From contig NZ_JABUYL010000004.1 in the NCBI RefSeq assembly GCF_014897315.1, positions 179,356 to 243,355 on the forward strand: a stretch of DNA of 64,000 nucleotides. Direction: 5' to 3'. Below the pieces are notes generated by a model that had not been told where the DNA came from, searched no databases, and saw only the letters and a list, made by a program, of their open reading frames with translations. Positions 7,664-15,115 of the stretch are shown here, in pieces. Every line of letters starts with the position of its first letter. Within the stretch, counting starts at the first letter, position 1. The position numbers and the translations under genes are program-made. This DNA comes from Proteus sp. FME41 (lineage in GTDB: Bacteria > Pseudomonadota > Gammaproteobacteria > Enterobacterales > Enterobacteriaceae).

Positions 7664-9388
7664 TTAAGCGACTTCGTTTTGCAGTTCTTCTAACTTTCTC
7701 TGCTCAAAGTCAGTGATACCGATAGTGAGAGTAGTGGTGATAGGCGCTGGCCAATATCCTGTATCCATAGCTTCACGGATATCACGCAGTGTCTTTTTGT
7801 ACTCTGCACGACCTAATTCAAGTAATTCAGGTAATGCTTCAACGATAGCGACCCAGTGGTAATGCTCGTCTTTGTTAACGAATATCCAGAAGAACTGATC
7901 CAGCATTGCCACATCACAATACATAGCTGCACTGATGTGATAATCGCGATTAATGATTTCTCTGCGGATCATGGCTTCAATGGCATCTTGTTTAAATCGA
8001 CCAAGTGCTACTGATTTGAGGTCAAAACCTAATCGGTTATTTTCTGTTTGAATTTCGATATCAGGACGAACACGAATTTCAAGACCAGTATCTTCATCAA
8101 TGCCGTAGTAGCTAACTTCTGATACACGGTTAGGGTGATTTAATAAACTGGATGCTTCTTTGTGGTTCATAACAGCGTTACGCATGTTATTTGCCATTTC
8201 ATAGTCAACGGTTTGAACATGAATTTTTGAATCGTCACTAAGCCACTGGCTAATGATTTCATCTTCAAATACAGCATCAGGGTTAACTTCTTTAATGATC
8301 TGCATGAGATCATCTTTCTTGACGGGTTTTCTAAGTGGCTCAGGCTTATTTGTTTCTGCTAAATATAATTCAGGGTTGATGTGGTGGTATATCTGCTCAA
8401 GTAATGCGTCTGTATTACCTGAGGTTTTCAATGGTGTTGGCAAAGTATCATTATAGGCTTTGATACAGGCTTTCATTGCTGCACCAGTAAATTTTCCATC
8501 TTCGGGGATAGTTTTAAATTTATCGGGCAACTGCATGTATATCTGACCTAGATCTTCGGCTTTTCCGCTGGTGGAAAGTTGCGGTGTCAGAGTGGCATTA
8601 TGTTCTTCAATAATTGCTTTTAACTCATCTTGTGAGAGCTTTTTAGGCAACTTATTGTTGTATTCGTCAATCCATGACTTCATTGTTTCCGTTGTTGTAA
8701 AGGCACCTTCTGGAATAATTGGTTTAACACTGAATTCAGCATCAAACTTTTCAGGTTCCATTGTTAACGTGTGAAATGCGCTACCTAAATCGAAACAACG
8801 CTTATTTTCACGCTCAATGACTTTTGTTATATGGCGTAACTCGTAATACATCAAACTAATACGAGCATCTTTTAGCATCGAACTACTGATGCCGTTTGAA
8901 CTGTGATACACCTCGTTAGGAATATCGGGATACCGACCAGGTTCAAAATAAGCAGGTTGGTCATTTTCTTCCTTTGGAATATCTTCCGTTTCCTTGAGTT
9001 GACCGTTTCGGTTATCAACACTGGCGTGAAAAATCACCTCTTCCTGAGGTACTTCCTTTTTTTCTACCTCATTTGAGGTGGTTTTTGGATTTATTAATGA
9101 GTTAAAGTGATTAACTCTATGGCGAACGCTACGCATATCAGGGTTATCAATAAATGACATAATAGCGTTAACGATTTGCTCTTCACTGAGTTCACTGCTG
9201 ATATTAGGAACCAATGAAAGTGCGAGTAACGTGATATTAATAAAGTGGTCATATTGCTTAAACTCTTCTTTTTCAATATCACCATTGATATGACCTGTTA
9301 GCGCATCTACTTGTTCGCTACCAGTAATATCTTGGTTAAGTAAAAGAGCTTTTGCAATCAACACATTTAAGTGCTTAGTGTCTGACAT
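7664..9388 (-). CDS. recE: RecE-like exonuclease VIII (PD-(D/E)XK)
   Basis: 574 residues. The C-terminal nuclease domain (about residues 160-560) shows the RecE sequence landmarks: NGISSSMLKDA, the active-site pair in IRVRPDIEI and GFDLKSV (D-x-K), and the YHISAAMYCD motif. RecE-type enzymes degrade double-stranded ends 5' to 3' and hand the single strand to RecT. The N-terminal 150 residues are acidic and poorly conserved. A repetitive helical insert lies near residues 240-360. First large gene of the leftward operon, behind the 53-residue ORF. Confidence 0.85.
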   Translation of the reverse strand: MSDTKHLNVLIAKALLLNQDITGSEQVDALTGHINGDIEKEEFKQYDHFINITLLALSLVPNISSELSEEQIVNAIMSFIDNPDMRSVRHRVNHFNSLINPKTTSNEVEKKEVPQEEVIFHASVDNRNGQLKETEDIPKEENDQPAYFEPGRYPDIPNEVYHSSNGISSSMLKDARISLMYYELRHITKVIERENKRCFDLGSAFHTLTMEPEKFDAEFSVKPIIPEGAFTTTETMKSWIDEYNNKLPKKLSQDELKAIIEEHNATLTPQLSTSGKAEDLGQIYMQLPDKFKTIPEDGKFTGAAMKACIKAYNDTLPTPLKTSGNTDALLEQIYHHINPELYLAETNKPEPLRKPVKKDDLMQIIKEVNPDAVFEDEIISQWLSDDSKIHVQTVDYEMANNMRNAVMNHKEASSLLNHPNRVSEVSYYGIDEDTGLEIRVRPDIEIQTENNRLGFDLKSVALGRFKQDAIEAMIRREIINRDYHISAAMYCDVAMLDQFFWIFVNKDEHYHWVAIVEALPELLELGRAEYKKTLRDIREAMDTGYWPAPITTTLTIGITDFEQRKLEELQNEVA

Positions 9389-9536
9389 TTTGTTTACCTA
9401 CTAATTGTTCTGTTTGTAATGCGAGCTTTCTTACATAAGCCCACTCAATACCGGCTTTAAAATTGTCAAATGACTGTGACTCATTTAAGCCAGATAAGGT
9501 AAATACATGCTTACCGTCTTTGATATAAAAGATCAT
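9375..9536 (-). CDS. Short first gene of the leftward operon (53 aa)
   Basis: The reading frame starts MIFYIKDGKHVF and ends GKQNVRH. It overlaps the recE start by 14 nt. GGTGA lies a few bases upstream of its ATG. It is not arginine-rich like lambda N and shows no known fold. Its place directly behind the left operators is that of lambda N or Kil-type genes, but no function is claimed. Confidence 0.5.
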   Translation of the reverse strand: MIFYIKDGKHVFTLSGLNESQSFDNFKAGIEWAYVRKLALQTEQLVGKQNVRH

Positions 9537-9542
9537 GACTAA

Positions 9543-9702
9543 TCACCAAATTGGTTATGTCTGAGCGCATTAAAAAATCAGTCTCTTTTATCCATATTGT
9601 TAAAGAGCAAATTAACCGTATTGGTTAACTTATGCTTTTAATCATAACCATAAATTAACCATTGTCAACCATGAAAAACAAATAAATCACCAATATGGTT
9701 AT
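9543..9702. promoter_or_regulatory. Left operator region: three palindromic repressor sites
   Basis: Three sites of the form (T)(A/C)ACC-N5-GGTTA are seen: 9543-9558 (spacer AAATT), 9612-9628 (TTAACC, spacer GTATT, GGTTAA, perfect 6-bp arms) and 9687-9702 (spacer AATAT). They lie downstream of the repressor gene and ahead of the leftward operon, the lambda OL position. The same motif occurs at 10463-10494 on the right side. Confidence 0.75.
9598..9609 (-). promoter_or_regulatory. boxA-like antitermination site
   Basis: On the minus strand these 12 bases read TGCTCTTTAACA, identical to the boxA core of E. coli rRNA leader antitermination sites. It lies just after the 9612-9628 operator in the direction of leftward transcription, where lambda nutL lies. 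No clear boxB hairpin was found next to it. Confidence 0.5.
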
Positions 9703-9784
9703 GTTTGTTTTTATCACTATGAAATTTAATGATTTATTAAGAGTAAAAAGAAGCCAGTATATGACTTCTTTTTAATGGAAAGGG

Positions 9785-10393
9785 TTAGTCGTGGGAGATA
9801 GGCTGGTTTTTATTAATGATAAATTCAATGAAGTTTTCAATAGCAGCTTGTTCGCTGGCAGGAAGTTTTGAATAGGCTCTTCTATCATAGTTAATAGTGC
9901 CTTTATCATTTTTAGGGATCAGTAGTTCATAGGCTTGGCGGCCCATTGCTTTTGCAATAGCATCAATGCTTTCAGCGGTGGCGCTGGCTTCACAATTGAT
10001 AATGCGGTTAACTGTTGATTGTGCAAGCCCTGAATCGACAGAAAGCTTAACTCTTGATTTTATTCCATCGTTTAACATAAATGTTGTGATGTTATCTGAG
10101 AGTATTTTTCCGATCTCGGTCGGAATATATTCTTCTTTTTCTGACTCCGCATGACCTTCTTTTAAATGGTCTACATCCATCCAATATTTACTAATTCTAG
10201 TCACATATTCAATTTTACGTGACATTGGATCGGTGAGTTCACGATGACTTTTTAAATCTTTTGGTGATAGGTAACGAGAGATCATACTTGGTGCTACGCC
10301 TAACGCATCAGCCAATAGTTTTTGTTTGCCGTTGTAGTAGCGTTCAATAATATAAATCAGGTTATCTTTTCTAATTTCAGCAATGCTTTTCAT
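9785..10393 (-). CDS. Prophage repressor with two HTH domains, no S24 peptidase
   Basis: 202 residues. A first HTH lies near residues 22-45 (KLLADALGVAPSMISRYLSP) and a second near 112-150 (SGLAQSTVNRIINCE, then ESIDAIAKAMG). No LexA-type Ser/Lys peptidase domain is present, so RecA-driven self-cleavage is unlikely and induction must use another route. Gene order and flanking operators indicate it is the lysogeny repressor. A diverged, 5'-truncated copy of residues 67-202 lies at the right end of the prophage (38625-39040). Confidence 0.8.
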   Translation of the reverse strand: MKSIAEIRKDNLIYIIERYYNGKQKLLADALGVAPSMISRYLSPKDLKSHRELTDPMSRKIEYVTRISKYWMDVDHLKEGHAESEKEEYIPTEIGKILSDNITTFMLNDGIKSRVKLSVDSGLAQSTVNRIINCEASATAESIDAIAKAMGRQAYELLIPKNDKGTINYDRRAYSKLPASEQAAIENFIEFIINKNQPISHD

Positions 10394-10462
10394 TTATCCA
10401 AGTCCTTTGGTGTCTATTCTTTATACAAATTTGATTAAGTTATGGTGTATTAAACAAACAAA

Positions 10463-10523
10463 TAACCCTTTTGGTAAAGTACCTAAACGGTTACTATTAT
10501 TTATTGGTTAATCAAATTGGTGA
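10463..10523. promoter_or_regulatory. Right operator region
   Basis: Two ACC-N5-GGT palindromes abut here: 10463-10478 (TAACC, CTTTT, GGT) and 10479-10494 (GTACC, TAAAC, GGTTAC). A third, weaker copy is at 10509-10523 (ATC, AAATT, GGTGA), partly over the cro-like ribosome site. This is the lambda OR position between the divergent repressor and Cro-like genes. Confidence 0.7.
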
Positions 10524-10527
10524 AATT

Positions 10528-10749
10528 ATGGAAGTTTTCGACTTTAAAAAATTTTGGAATAGCTTAACGATTAAGCAAAGAGAAGCATTTTCTCAAAGAA
10601 CGGGGTATAGCCAATTGTATCTATCACATCAGCTACGCTATGCAAAACGTAAGCCTTCACTAAGTAAACTCAATAAGTTATATGATATTTGTATTGAATT
10701 CGGTGCAGATACAACCAGAGAGCAATTAATCAATTTCTTTATTCGATAA
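10528..10749 (+). CDS. Cro-like HTH protein
   Basis: 73 residues from ATG 10528, preceded by GGTG at 6 nt. The sequence has a short helical DNA-binding shape: WNSLTIKQREAFSQRTGY, then SQLYLSHQLRYAKRKPSLSKL, in which the recognition helix would be SQLYLSHQLRYA. Divergent to the repressor and directly behind the right operators, so it most likely acts as the Cro-type antagonist that commits to lytic growth. The longer frame starting at TTG 10471 would run through the operators and is rejected. Confidence 0.7.
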   Translation: MEVFDFKKFWNSLTIKQREAFSQRTGYSQLYLSHQLRYAKRKPSLSKLNKLYDICIEFGADTTREQLINFFIR

Positions 10750-10772
10750 CAATTCAAAGGCTGTTTATAGAT

Positions 10773-10803
10773 AAGGATCACTTCGGTGGTCCTTAATTTT
10801 TTA
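10773..10803 (+). terminator. Rho-independent terminator after cro-like gene
   Basis: A stem of AAGGATCAC with GTGGTCCTT (one G-T pair), loop TTCG, followed by AATTTTTT. It stands between the Cro-like gene and the replication genes, as lambda tR1 does, so early rightward transcription may need antitermination to pass. Confidence 0.8.
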
Positions 10804-10890
10804 TTGATAACCAACAAGTCTTTTTAGGTTGATCTATTTTAAAATAATGGATAATCTTATTGCTAACTAATCATAGAAAAAGAGGTGGTG

Positions 10891-11112
10891 ATGAAAATTG
10901 TGACTAGAAAGCAAGCCATTGAAAATGGTTTAAGTCGTTTCTATACGGGAAAATTATGTAGATATGGTCATGATTCTGAGCGTTTTACCAGTAATGGTGT
11001 TTGTGTTGAATGTTCTGCAATTAATTCATCCAACTACAGAAAAGAAGTCAGCCGATTATTAAAGATGGCTCGTAATAGAAATATTGCTTATGAAGACAAT
11101 ATCAGGGGGTGA
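10891..11112 (+). CDS. Small phage protein with Cys/His metal-binding pattern
   Basis: 73 residues from ATG 10891 (AGAGG 5 nt upstream; two in-frame GTG codons precede it). The centre reads KLCRYGHDSERFTSNGVCVEC, a C-x3-HD and C-x2-C pattern common in small phage proteins related to HNH-type zinc knuckles, but no nuclease His-Asn-His triad can be made out. First gene of the replication unit; role unknown. Confidence 0.55.
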   Translation: MKIVTRKQAIENGLSRFYTGKLCRYGHDSERFTSNGVCVECSAINSSNYRKEVSRLLKMARNRNIAYEDNIRG

Positions 11113-11113
11113 T

Positions 11114-12049
11114 ATGGCCCGTATCAGGACTATTAAGCCAACATTTTGGACTGATGAGGATATGGCTGAAATATCTGAGTCAGCGTGTTTATTGGCGATA
11201 GGGCTATTAAATTACGCTGATGATGAAGGCTATTTCAATGCTAATCCGAAGCTAATAAAAGCGGCTATTTTTCCAATACGTGAAACCTCCAGTAGTATTC
11301 CGGTACTACTACAGGAGCTTTCCAACTGTGGCTATATCAGCTTATTTTCTGCCCAAAATGGGAAGCACTTTGGATTAATAAATAATTTTACAAAACATCA
11401 AGTCGTAAACAAGAAAACGCCAAGTAAAATCAAAGAGATGAATCTACTACCATATGACTACGGTAGTGATACGGTAGGACTACCTTTAGGAAAGGAAGGG
11501 AAAGGAAGTATTAAAACAACTCTCTGTAACGCGCGCGAAGGAAATTTGCCTGATGTGGATAATGCCATTTTAAATGACAGAGTTCCTGCTGGTGGTTTTA
11601 GCGTTGACGGTAAATTTGTGATGTTTGATGAATGGGAACCTGATAGCGATTTTTTACGTAAATCTGCTTTTTGGGGACATGCACTAACAGAGCCAGTTAA
11701 ACCAACTGAACTTGCCGAGTTTATTACGTACTGGAAATCCGAGGGGAAAGCTAAACATCACGAACAATGGGAAATGGCATTGGCAAAAAGTATTAAATTC
11801 CAACGTGCTAAAGCGAATAACAGCAATACTGGAGTAAATAATAATGGCAAATCAGAATTTAAATTCGATCCAAACAGTGGCAAATCAAGAGCCGTACAAC
11901 TCGTGGAACATAAGATCAGAGAAAAACATGGGCAAGAGTATCTCGACTCTTTGGCTACAAATGACGGAGTTCTATGGGGAGAAATGGACAAACAAGAACG
12001 GGACGGAACCCTCATTGATGTGGAAACGAGCACTCAGCGGATTGAATAG
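11114..12049 (+). CDS. Phage replisome organiser with DnaT-like domain (O-type)
   Basis: 311 residues from ATG 11114, preceded by AGGGGGTGAT. The N-terminal half (ARIRTIKPTFWTDEDM, then LLNYADDEGYF) is the winged-helix domain of phage replication initiators. A C-terminal DnaT-type domain follows (about residues 175-250: FVMFDEWEPDSDFL, then FWGHALTEP and EQWEMALAKSIKFQRAK). Such proteins bind the phage origin and help load the host helicase. The last 206 nt overlap the next gene in another frame. Confidence 0.85.
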   Translation: MARIRTIKPTFWTDEDMAEISESACLLAIGLLNYADDEGYFNANPKLIKAAIFPIRETSSSIPVLLQELSNCGYISLFSAQNGKHFGLINNFTKHQVVNKKTPSKIKEMNLLPYDYGSDTVGLPLGKEGKGSIKTTLCNAREGNLPDVDNAILNDRVPAGGFSVDGKFVMFDEWEPDSDFLRKSAFWGHALTEPVKPTELAEFITYWKSEGKAKHHEQWEMALAKSIKFQRAKANNSNTGVNNNGKSEFKFDPNSGKSRAVQLVEHKIREKHGQEYLDSLATNDGVLWGEMDKQERDGTLIDVETSTQRIE

Positions 12050-12500
12050 CGATCAATTCGATTTGATATTTAAATTCTGCATTGAACGTTGTAGCAATGG
12101 TAATCCGTGGCCACCAGAGTTATCTGATGTCATTTCAATGCTTTCTGACAAGTTGGTAGACGCTAATGCTTTTGGAATTCCATTTGATGAAATGCTGAGA
12201 GATTTCAATAAATACCTAGCCAGACGATGTAATTACCATAGTGCTGAGATGTACCCCTTTAGACATCCGGTGCAGTATTGGATCTTCACTGACCTTAGGC
12301 AAAAGGTATATGACCTTAGGCTGACAGAAGCGGAGGTTGAGAAGTGTTTAAATAAAATGATCCGTATGTGGTCTGAGCGAGTACAACGAGGAGAGGTAAT
12401 ACCTAAACCCACGTTAAGACTTGAAGATAAAACCAAGCCAAGACCTGCATGGATGGATTTATTAGAAAATGCTGATAAACGTAAACATAAATCGGCATAA
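11844..12500 (+). CDS. Lambda P-like helicase loader
   Basis: 218 residues. Similar in layout to lambda P and related loaders: LWLQMTEFYGEKW, LMWKRALSGLNSDQ, then NPWPPELSDVISML. It would bring DnaB helicase to the O-type protein. The ATG at 11844 has GGAG 9 nt upstream and gives a 206-nt overlap with the O-type gene; an internal ATG at 11928 would reduce this overlap and cannot be excluded. Both frames keep family-like sequence in the shared part. Confidence 0.75.
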   Translation: MANQNLNSIQTVANQEPYNSWNIRSEKNMGKSISTLWLQMTEFYGEKWTNKNGTEPSLMWKRALSGLNSDQFDLIFKFCIERCSNGNPWPPELSDVISMLSDKLVDANAFGIPFDEMLRDFNKYLARRCNYHSAEMYPFRHPVQYWIFTDLRQKVYDLRLTEAEVEKCLNKMIRMWSERVQRGEVIPKPTLRLEDKTKPRPAWMDLLENADKRKHKSA

Positions 12501-12659
12501 GGTTTATTGGATATCAAAATCCTTAGCGTAATAAACACTGGTGAGTTTTATTTGTTGTAGGTATGCGATTGGATGTCTGAGTAGTGAAAACAGCGTATAG
12601 GCGATTTGAGAGCGTTTTAAGTGGGTATGAGTTTAATTAAAAACTCTGTTTTTTTATAC

Positions 12660-12689
12660 TTGAAAACATAACCAAATTGGATATATTAA
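12660..12689 (+). promoter_or_regulatory. Promoter with repressor-type site in the spacer
   Basis: A -35 candidate TTGAAA (12660-12665) and -10 candidate TATATT (12682-12687) are 16 bp apart. The spacer contains ATAACC-AAATT-GGA, one base off the operator consensus of the immunity region. This points to direct repression of the rusA unit by the prophage repressor or Cro. Confidence 0.55.
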
Positions 12690-12722
12690 CCATAATGATT
12701 AATCTCTTAAGGGTTATCGTAT

Positions 12723-13136
12723 ATGAAATTTATGCAGGATTTTGTTGTTGAAATATTACATGACAAGAAAAAACCGTTATCAGTTAACGAAATAACCGAG
12801 ATTGCCTCAGAGCTTGATGGTAAGAAAAATCGCTCAACAACCAATTATGCGTTGATCAAGTTGGTTGAATGCGCGGTTGTTGAGCGCAAAGCGGTAGTCG
12901 GCATTGGTTATGTATACACGCTAGCGCCTGATTACATGGAGCGTCTACGTGAATTAGATATCAAAAAAGAAGCCTCTCTAATGACCAAGAAGCCAGCAAA
13001 ACCTACGGATAAGCATGTTATCTGTCAGAAAGGCTCACTAACCTACGTCAGAAAGAGCTTACCACCGTTACAGCATGGAAAGATTGCTGATATTCATAAC
13101 CGTATGAACGCAATGCTGGTGGCGGTACGCGCATGA
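12723..13136 (+). CDS. Winged-helix-like phage protein
   Basis: 137 basic residues. The first 75 look like a winged helix (PLSVNEITEIASELDGKKNR, then TTNYALIKLVECAVVERK and GYVYTLAPDY); the rest is a lysine-rich tail. Function unknown; DNA binding is an inference. It ends with a 4-nt overlap (ATGA) with rusA, so the two are probably co-translated. Confidence 0.55.
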   Translation: MKFMQDFVVEILHDKKKPLSVNEITEIASELDGKKNRSTTNYALIKLVECAVVERKAVVGIGYVYTLAPDYMERLRELDIKKEASLMTKKPAKPTDKHVICQKGSLTYVRKSLPPLQHGKIADIHNRMNAMLVAVRA

Positions 13137-13528
13137 AACAGCAAATTTATTATATCAACCCTGTACCAAAACCACGTATGACACAGCGTGATGCATGGAA
13201 GAAAAGGCCCGTTGTCGTTAAGTACCACGCTTTTTGTGACGAGATGAGAGCTAACCGTTTTACGTTACCGGAAAGCGGTGCTCACCTAACGTTTGTTATT
13301 CCTATGCCTAAATCATGGAGCAAGAAAAAACGCATTGAGATGAATGGTAAACCCCACCAGCAACGTCCTGATGTCGATAACCTGATTAAAGCTGTTATGG
13401 ATGCCATCTTTGATGAAGATTGCAGGGTGTGGAATATCAGCGCGTCAAAGCTTTGGGGTGAGCAGGGAAAGATAGGGGTAACGTTACCTGAAAATACAGA
13501 AAATCATGAACTTATTACCATGAGTTAA
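13133..13528 (+). CDS. rusA: RusA-family Holliday junction resolvase
   Basis: 131 residues. The RusA fold is shown by the N-terminal PVPKPRMTQRDAWKKR, the central FVIPMPKSWSKKKR, and the metal-binding active site QQRPDVDNLIKAVMDAIFDED, in which the Asp residues of DVDN and DAIFDED coordinate the metal (family knowledge). RusA cuts four-way DNA junctions made during phage recombination or replication. Confidence 0.92.
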   Translation: MKQQIYYINPVPKPRMTQRDAWKKRPVVVKYHAFCDEMRANRFTLPESGAHLTFVIPMPKSWSKKKRIEMNGKPHQQRPDVDNLIKAVMDAIFDEDCRVWNISASKLWGEQGKIGVTLPENTENHELITMS

Positions 13529-13654
13529 GTTCGTGACTGAGTTAATTAATCGTTGAATGAGTTTGGGAAGAAATTATGAGCCAAGAAATTGATGCTATTA
13601 GGCTTATTCAATAAATCAAACAATCGTGACATGTCACGCAAGAGGATTTTTAAG

Positions 13655-13828
13655 ATGGATGACGGGGCGGTTTACAAAATTACTGGCACATGGAACGGAA
13701 AACCATTTGAAAAGCTAATGCAAGCTGAATGTGAATTAGATGCAGAGGCAACGGTAATCTTCTGGGCTAATTTATGTGGCGCTCATGCAGACAATTTGAG
13801 CGTCGAATACCACAGCGCTATTAATTGA
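13655..13828 (+). CDS. Small hypothetical phage protein
   Basis: 57 residues from ATG 13655 (AGAGGA 9 nt upstream), starting MDDGAVYKITGTWNG and rich in beta-type residues. Longer in-frame starts reach 13589 but have no ribosome site. A 12-codon ORF at 13576-13614 precedes it with a good start context and may be a decayed or leader gene. No family recognised. Confidence 0.5.
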   Translation: MDDGAVYKITGTWNGKPFEKLMQAECELDAEATVIFWANLCGAHADNLSVEYHSAIN

Positions 13829-13838
13829 GGGTTGAGTG

Positions 13839-14033
13839 ATGAAAGGAACAGAAATTAAAAAATTGATGTGGATTTATTCTGATGAAAGGATGAGACGTAA
13901 GCGAAGATATGTGAAAGCTGGAAAACAAGCGGACGATTGGAATCGTAAGTTATATAAGCCATATCGTAGTGAGCGAGTTATGAACCGATTGTTACGATTA
14001 AATTCATTGAAACTTGTGAGTTTTTTTAATTGA
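13839..14033 (+). CDS. Small basic phage protein
   Basis: 64 residues, strongly positive (MRRKRRYVKAGKQ and YRSERVMNRLLRLN), suggesting nucleic-acid binding. GAGGG lies 8 nt before the ATG. No family recognised. Confidence 0.5.
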   Translation: MKGTEIKKLMWIYSDERMRRKRRYVKAGKQADDWNRKLYKPYRSERVMNRLLRLNSLKLVSFFN

Positions 14034-14043
14034 GGTCGAAATA

Positions 14044-14538
14044 ATGGTATGTGCTGATTGTGGTGGAGAAGTTGTTTGGATTGGGCCTATAACAAATTTA
14101 TCTCATACGGAATGTAAGCAGTGTGGTGCAATAAATAATTATCTTAACGAACAGGGTGAGGATGATTTGCAAAGCAATGAAATTGCAATGATGAAAATTA
14201 AAACCTCAAAACTAAAAGGATTAGCGCTTGATTGGGCAGTAGGTAAAGCCGTTGGCGTTGATGCTCGTATTGGCAAAGAGTTTATTGTTGATGCTAATAA
14301 CTGTGTATATAGCCCATCTAGCGACTGGTTAAAGTGTGGTGAGTTTATAAATAACTACTGGATTGATTTAATGTTTGAAGAAGTTGACGGGGTTAATTAT
14401 TGCTATGCATCACCGCCACATTTAATGGGTGATTATGCCACTGCTAATACTGCTCAAGAAGCTATTTGCCGAGCGGTTGTTATGCTTGAGATAGGTGATG
14501 AAGTTGAGATACCTGAGGAGCTGATAAATGCTAACTAA
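14044..14538 (+). CDS. Zinc-ribbon plus NinX-like (DUF2591) protein
   Basis: 164 residues in two parts. Residues 1-30 form a CxxC/CxxC zinc ribbon (CADCGGE, then CKQCGAIN). From residue 49 on (MMKIKTSKLKGLALDWAVGK, then SPSSDWLKCGEFI, QEAICRAVVMLEIGDEVEIP) the sequence resembles stand-alone DUF2591/NinX-type phage proteins. This may be a fusion, or the second part may also be translated from the internal ATG codons near 14188. Function unknown. Confidence 0.6.
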   Translation: MVCADCGGEVVWIGPITNLSHTECKQCGAINNYLNEQGEDDLQSNEIAMMKIKTSKLKGLALDWAVGKAVGVDARIGKEFIVDANNCVYSPSSDWLKCGEFINNYWIDLMFEEVDGVNYCYASPPHLMGDYATANTAQEAICRAVVMLEIGDEVEIPEELINAN

Positions 14539-14605
14539 GTACATTTTATTCGCTGTATTCTGGTGTGTCGTTGTTACTGTGATTGGAGTGTCACTTAATG
14601 GCTAA
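14528..14605 (+). CDS. 25-residue membrane peptide
   Basis: A short frame MLTKYILFAVFWCVVVTVIG plus VSLNG, essentially one transmembrane helix. It overlaps the end of the NinX-like gene by 11 nt and the start of the next gene by 8 nt. Small single-helix genes of this kind are common in such phage operons, but coding is not proven. Confidence 0.35.
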   Translation: MLTKYILFAVFWCVVVTVIGVSLNG

Positions 14606-14957
14606 ATCACCTGCTGAACGTAAGGCATTACAACGTAAGCGCCAAAAGGAACTTGGCGTAACGAAGATTGAACTGCTGGTGGATAATCAGGAACTGGAGA
14701 TGTTACAGCGTAATTGTGTTCTACGTATGCCTGGTCGTGAACAGTATGATGTTGTTGAATACATACAGATGCTTATTCGTAAAGATGATGCGGAGTATAA
14801 GCGACAAGCTGAGGAGCTATCTAAGCGTAAGTGTGAGCGTTGTGGCGAACAGTTACCCGTTCAGCAATGCTGTTTATCTGGTGATGCTAAATGTTGGGTC
14901 ACTTATGGATATCGCGAATTACAGCTTAACTTGGTTGACAAAACGATAGCAAAATAG
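14598..14957 (+). CDS. Conserved phage protein with cysteine cluster
   Basis: 119 residues from ATG 14598 with GGAG upstream. The basic N-terminus (MAKSPAERKALQRKRQKELG) and the segment KIELLVDNQELEML recur in enterobacterial prophages. The C-terminal half has CERCGEQ and QQCC, a possible zinc site. It is the last gene before the terminase unit; a regulatory role is possible but unsupported. Confidence 0.55.
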   Translation: MAKSPAERKALQRKRQKELGVTKIELLVDNQELEMLQRNCVLRMPGREQYDVVEYIQMLIRKDDAEYKRQAEELSKRKCERCGEQLPVQQCCLSGDAKCWVTYGYRELQLNLVDKTIAK

Positions 14958-14986
14958 AAATTTGGTTGACGCGATTTTGTCAACCA
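14932..14986 (+). promoter_or_regulatory. Competing hairpins ahead of the terminase operon
   Basis: Three related arms are present: TGGTTGACAAAA (14932-14943), TGGTTGAC (14963-14970) and TTTTGTCAACCA (14975-14986). The third can pair with the second (8 bp, loop of 8) or with the first (12 bp), so the structures exclude each other. No U-run follows, so this is not a plain terminator. Confidence 0.5.
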
Positions 14987-15094
14987 GATAGCCGTCGGGT
15001 GTTCATTTCTATTTTAATTCCCTCGAATACTGGGGTTTTAAATTGGTGTATTAATACCTAATTAGATTTGAATGTTATATTTTGAATAGCCATA

Positions 15095-15111
15095 ATAACC
15101 AAAGAGGTGAT
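15095..15111. promoter_or_regulatory. Operator-like palindrome over terminase ribosome site
   Basis: ATAACC-AAAGA-GGTGAT matches the ACC-N5-GGT operator form and overlaps the AGAGG ribosome site of the small terminase. The GGTGAT half may be explained by the ribosome site alone, so this is the weakest member of the set. Confidence 0.35.
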
Positions 15112-15115
15112 GATT

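Noticed and set aside
10471..10527. Cro-like protein starting at TTG 10471
   Set aside because: This would place coding sequence over the right operators; ATG 10528 has a correctly spaced ribosome site.
11758..12538. Minus-strand frames over the replication genes (91 and 101 codons)
   Set aside because: Shadows of two overlapping plus-strand genes with family support; no ribosome sites.
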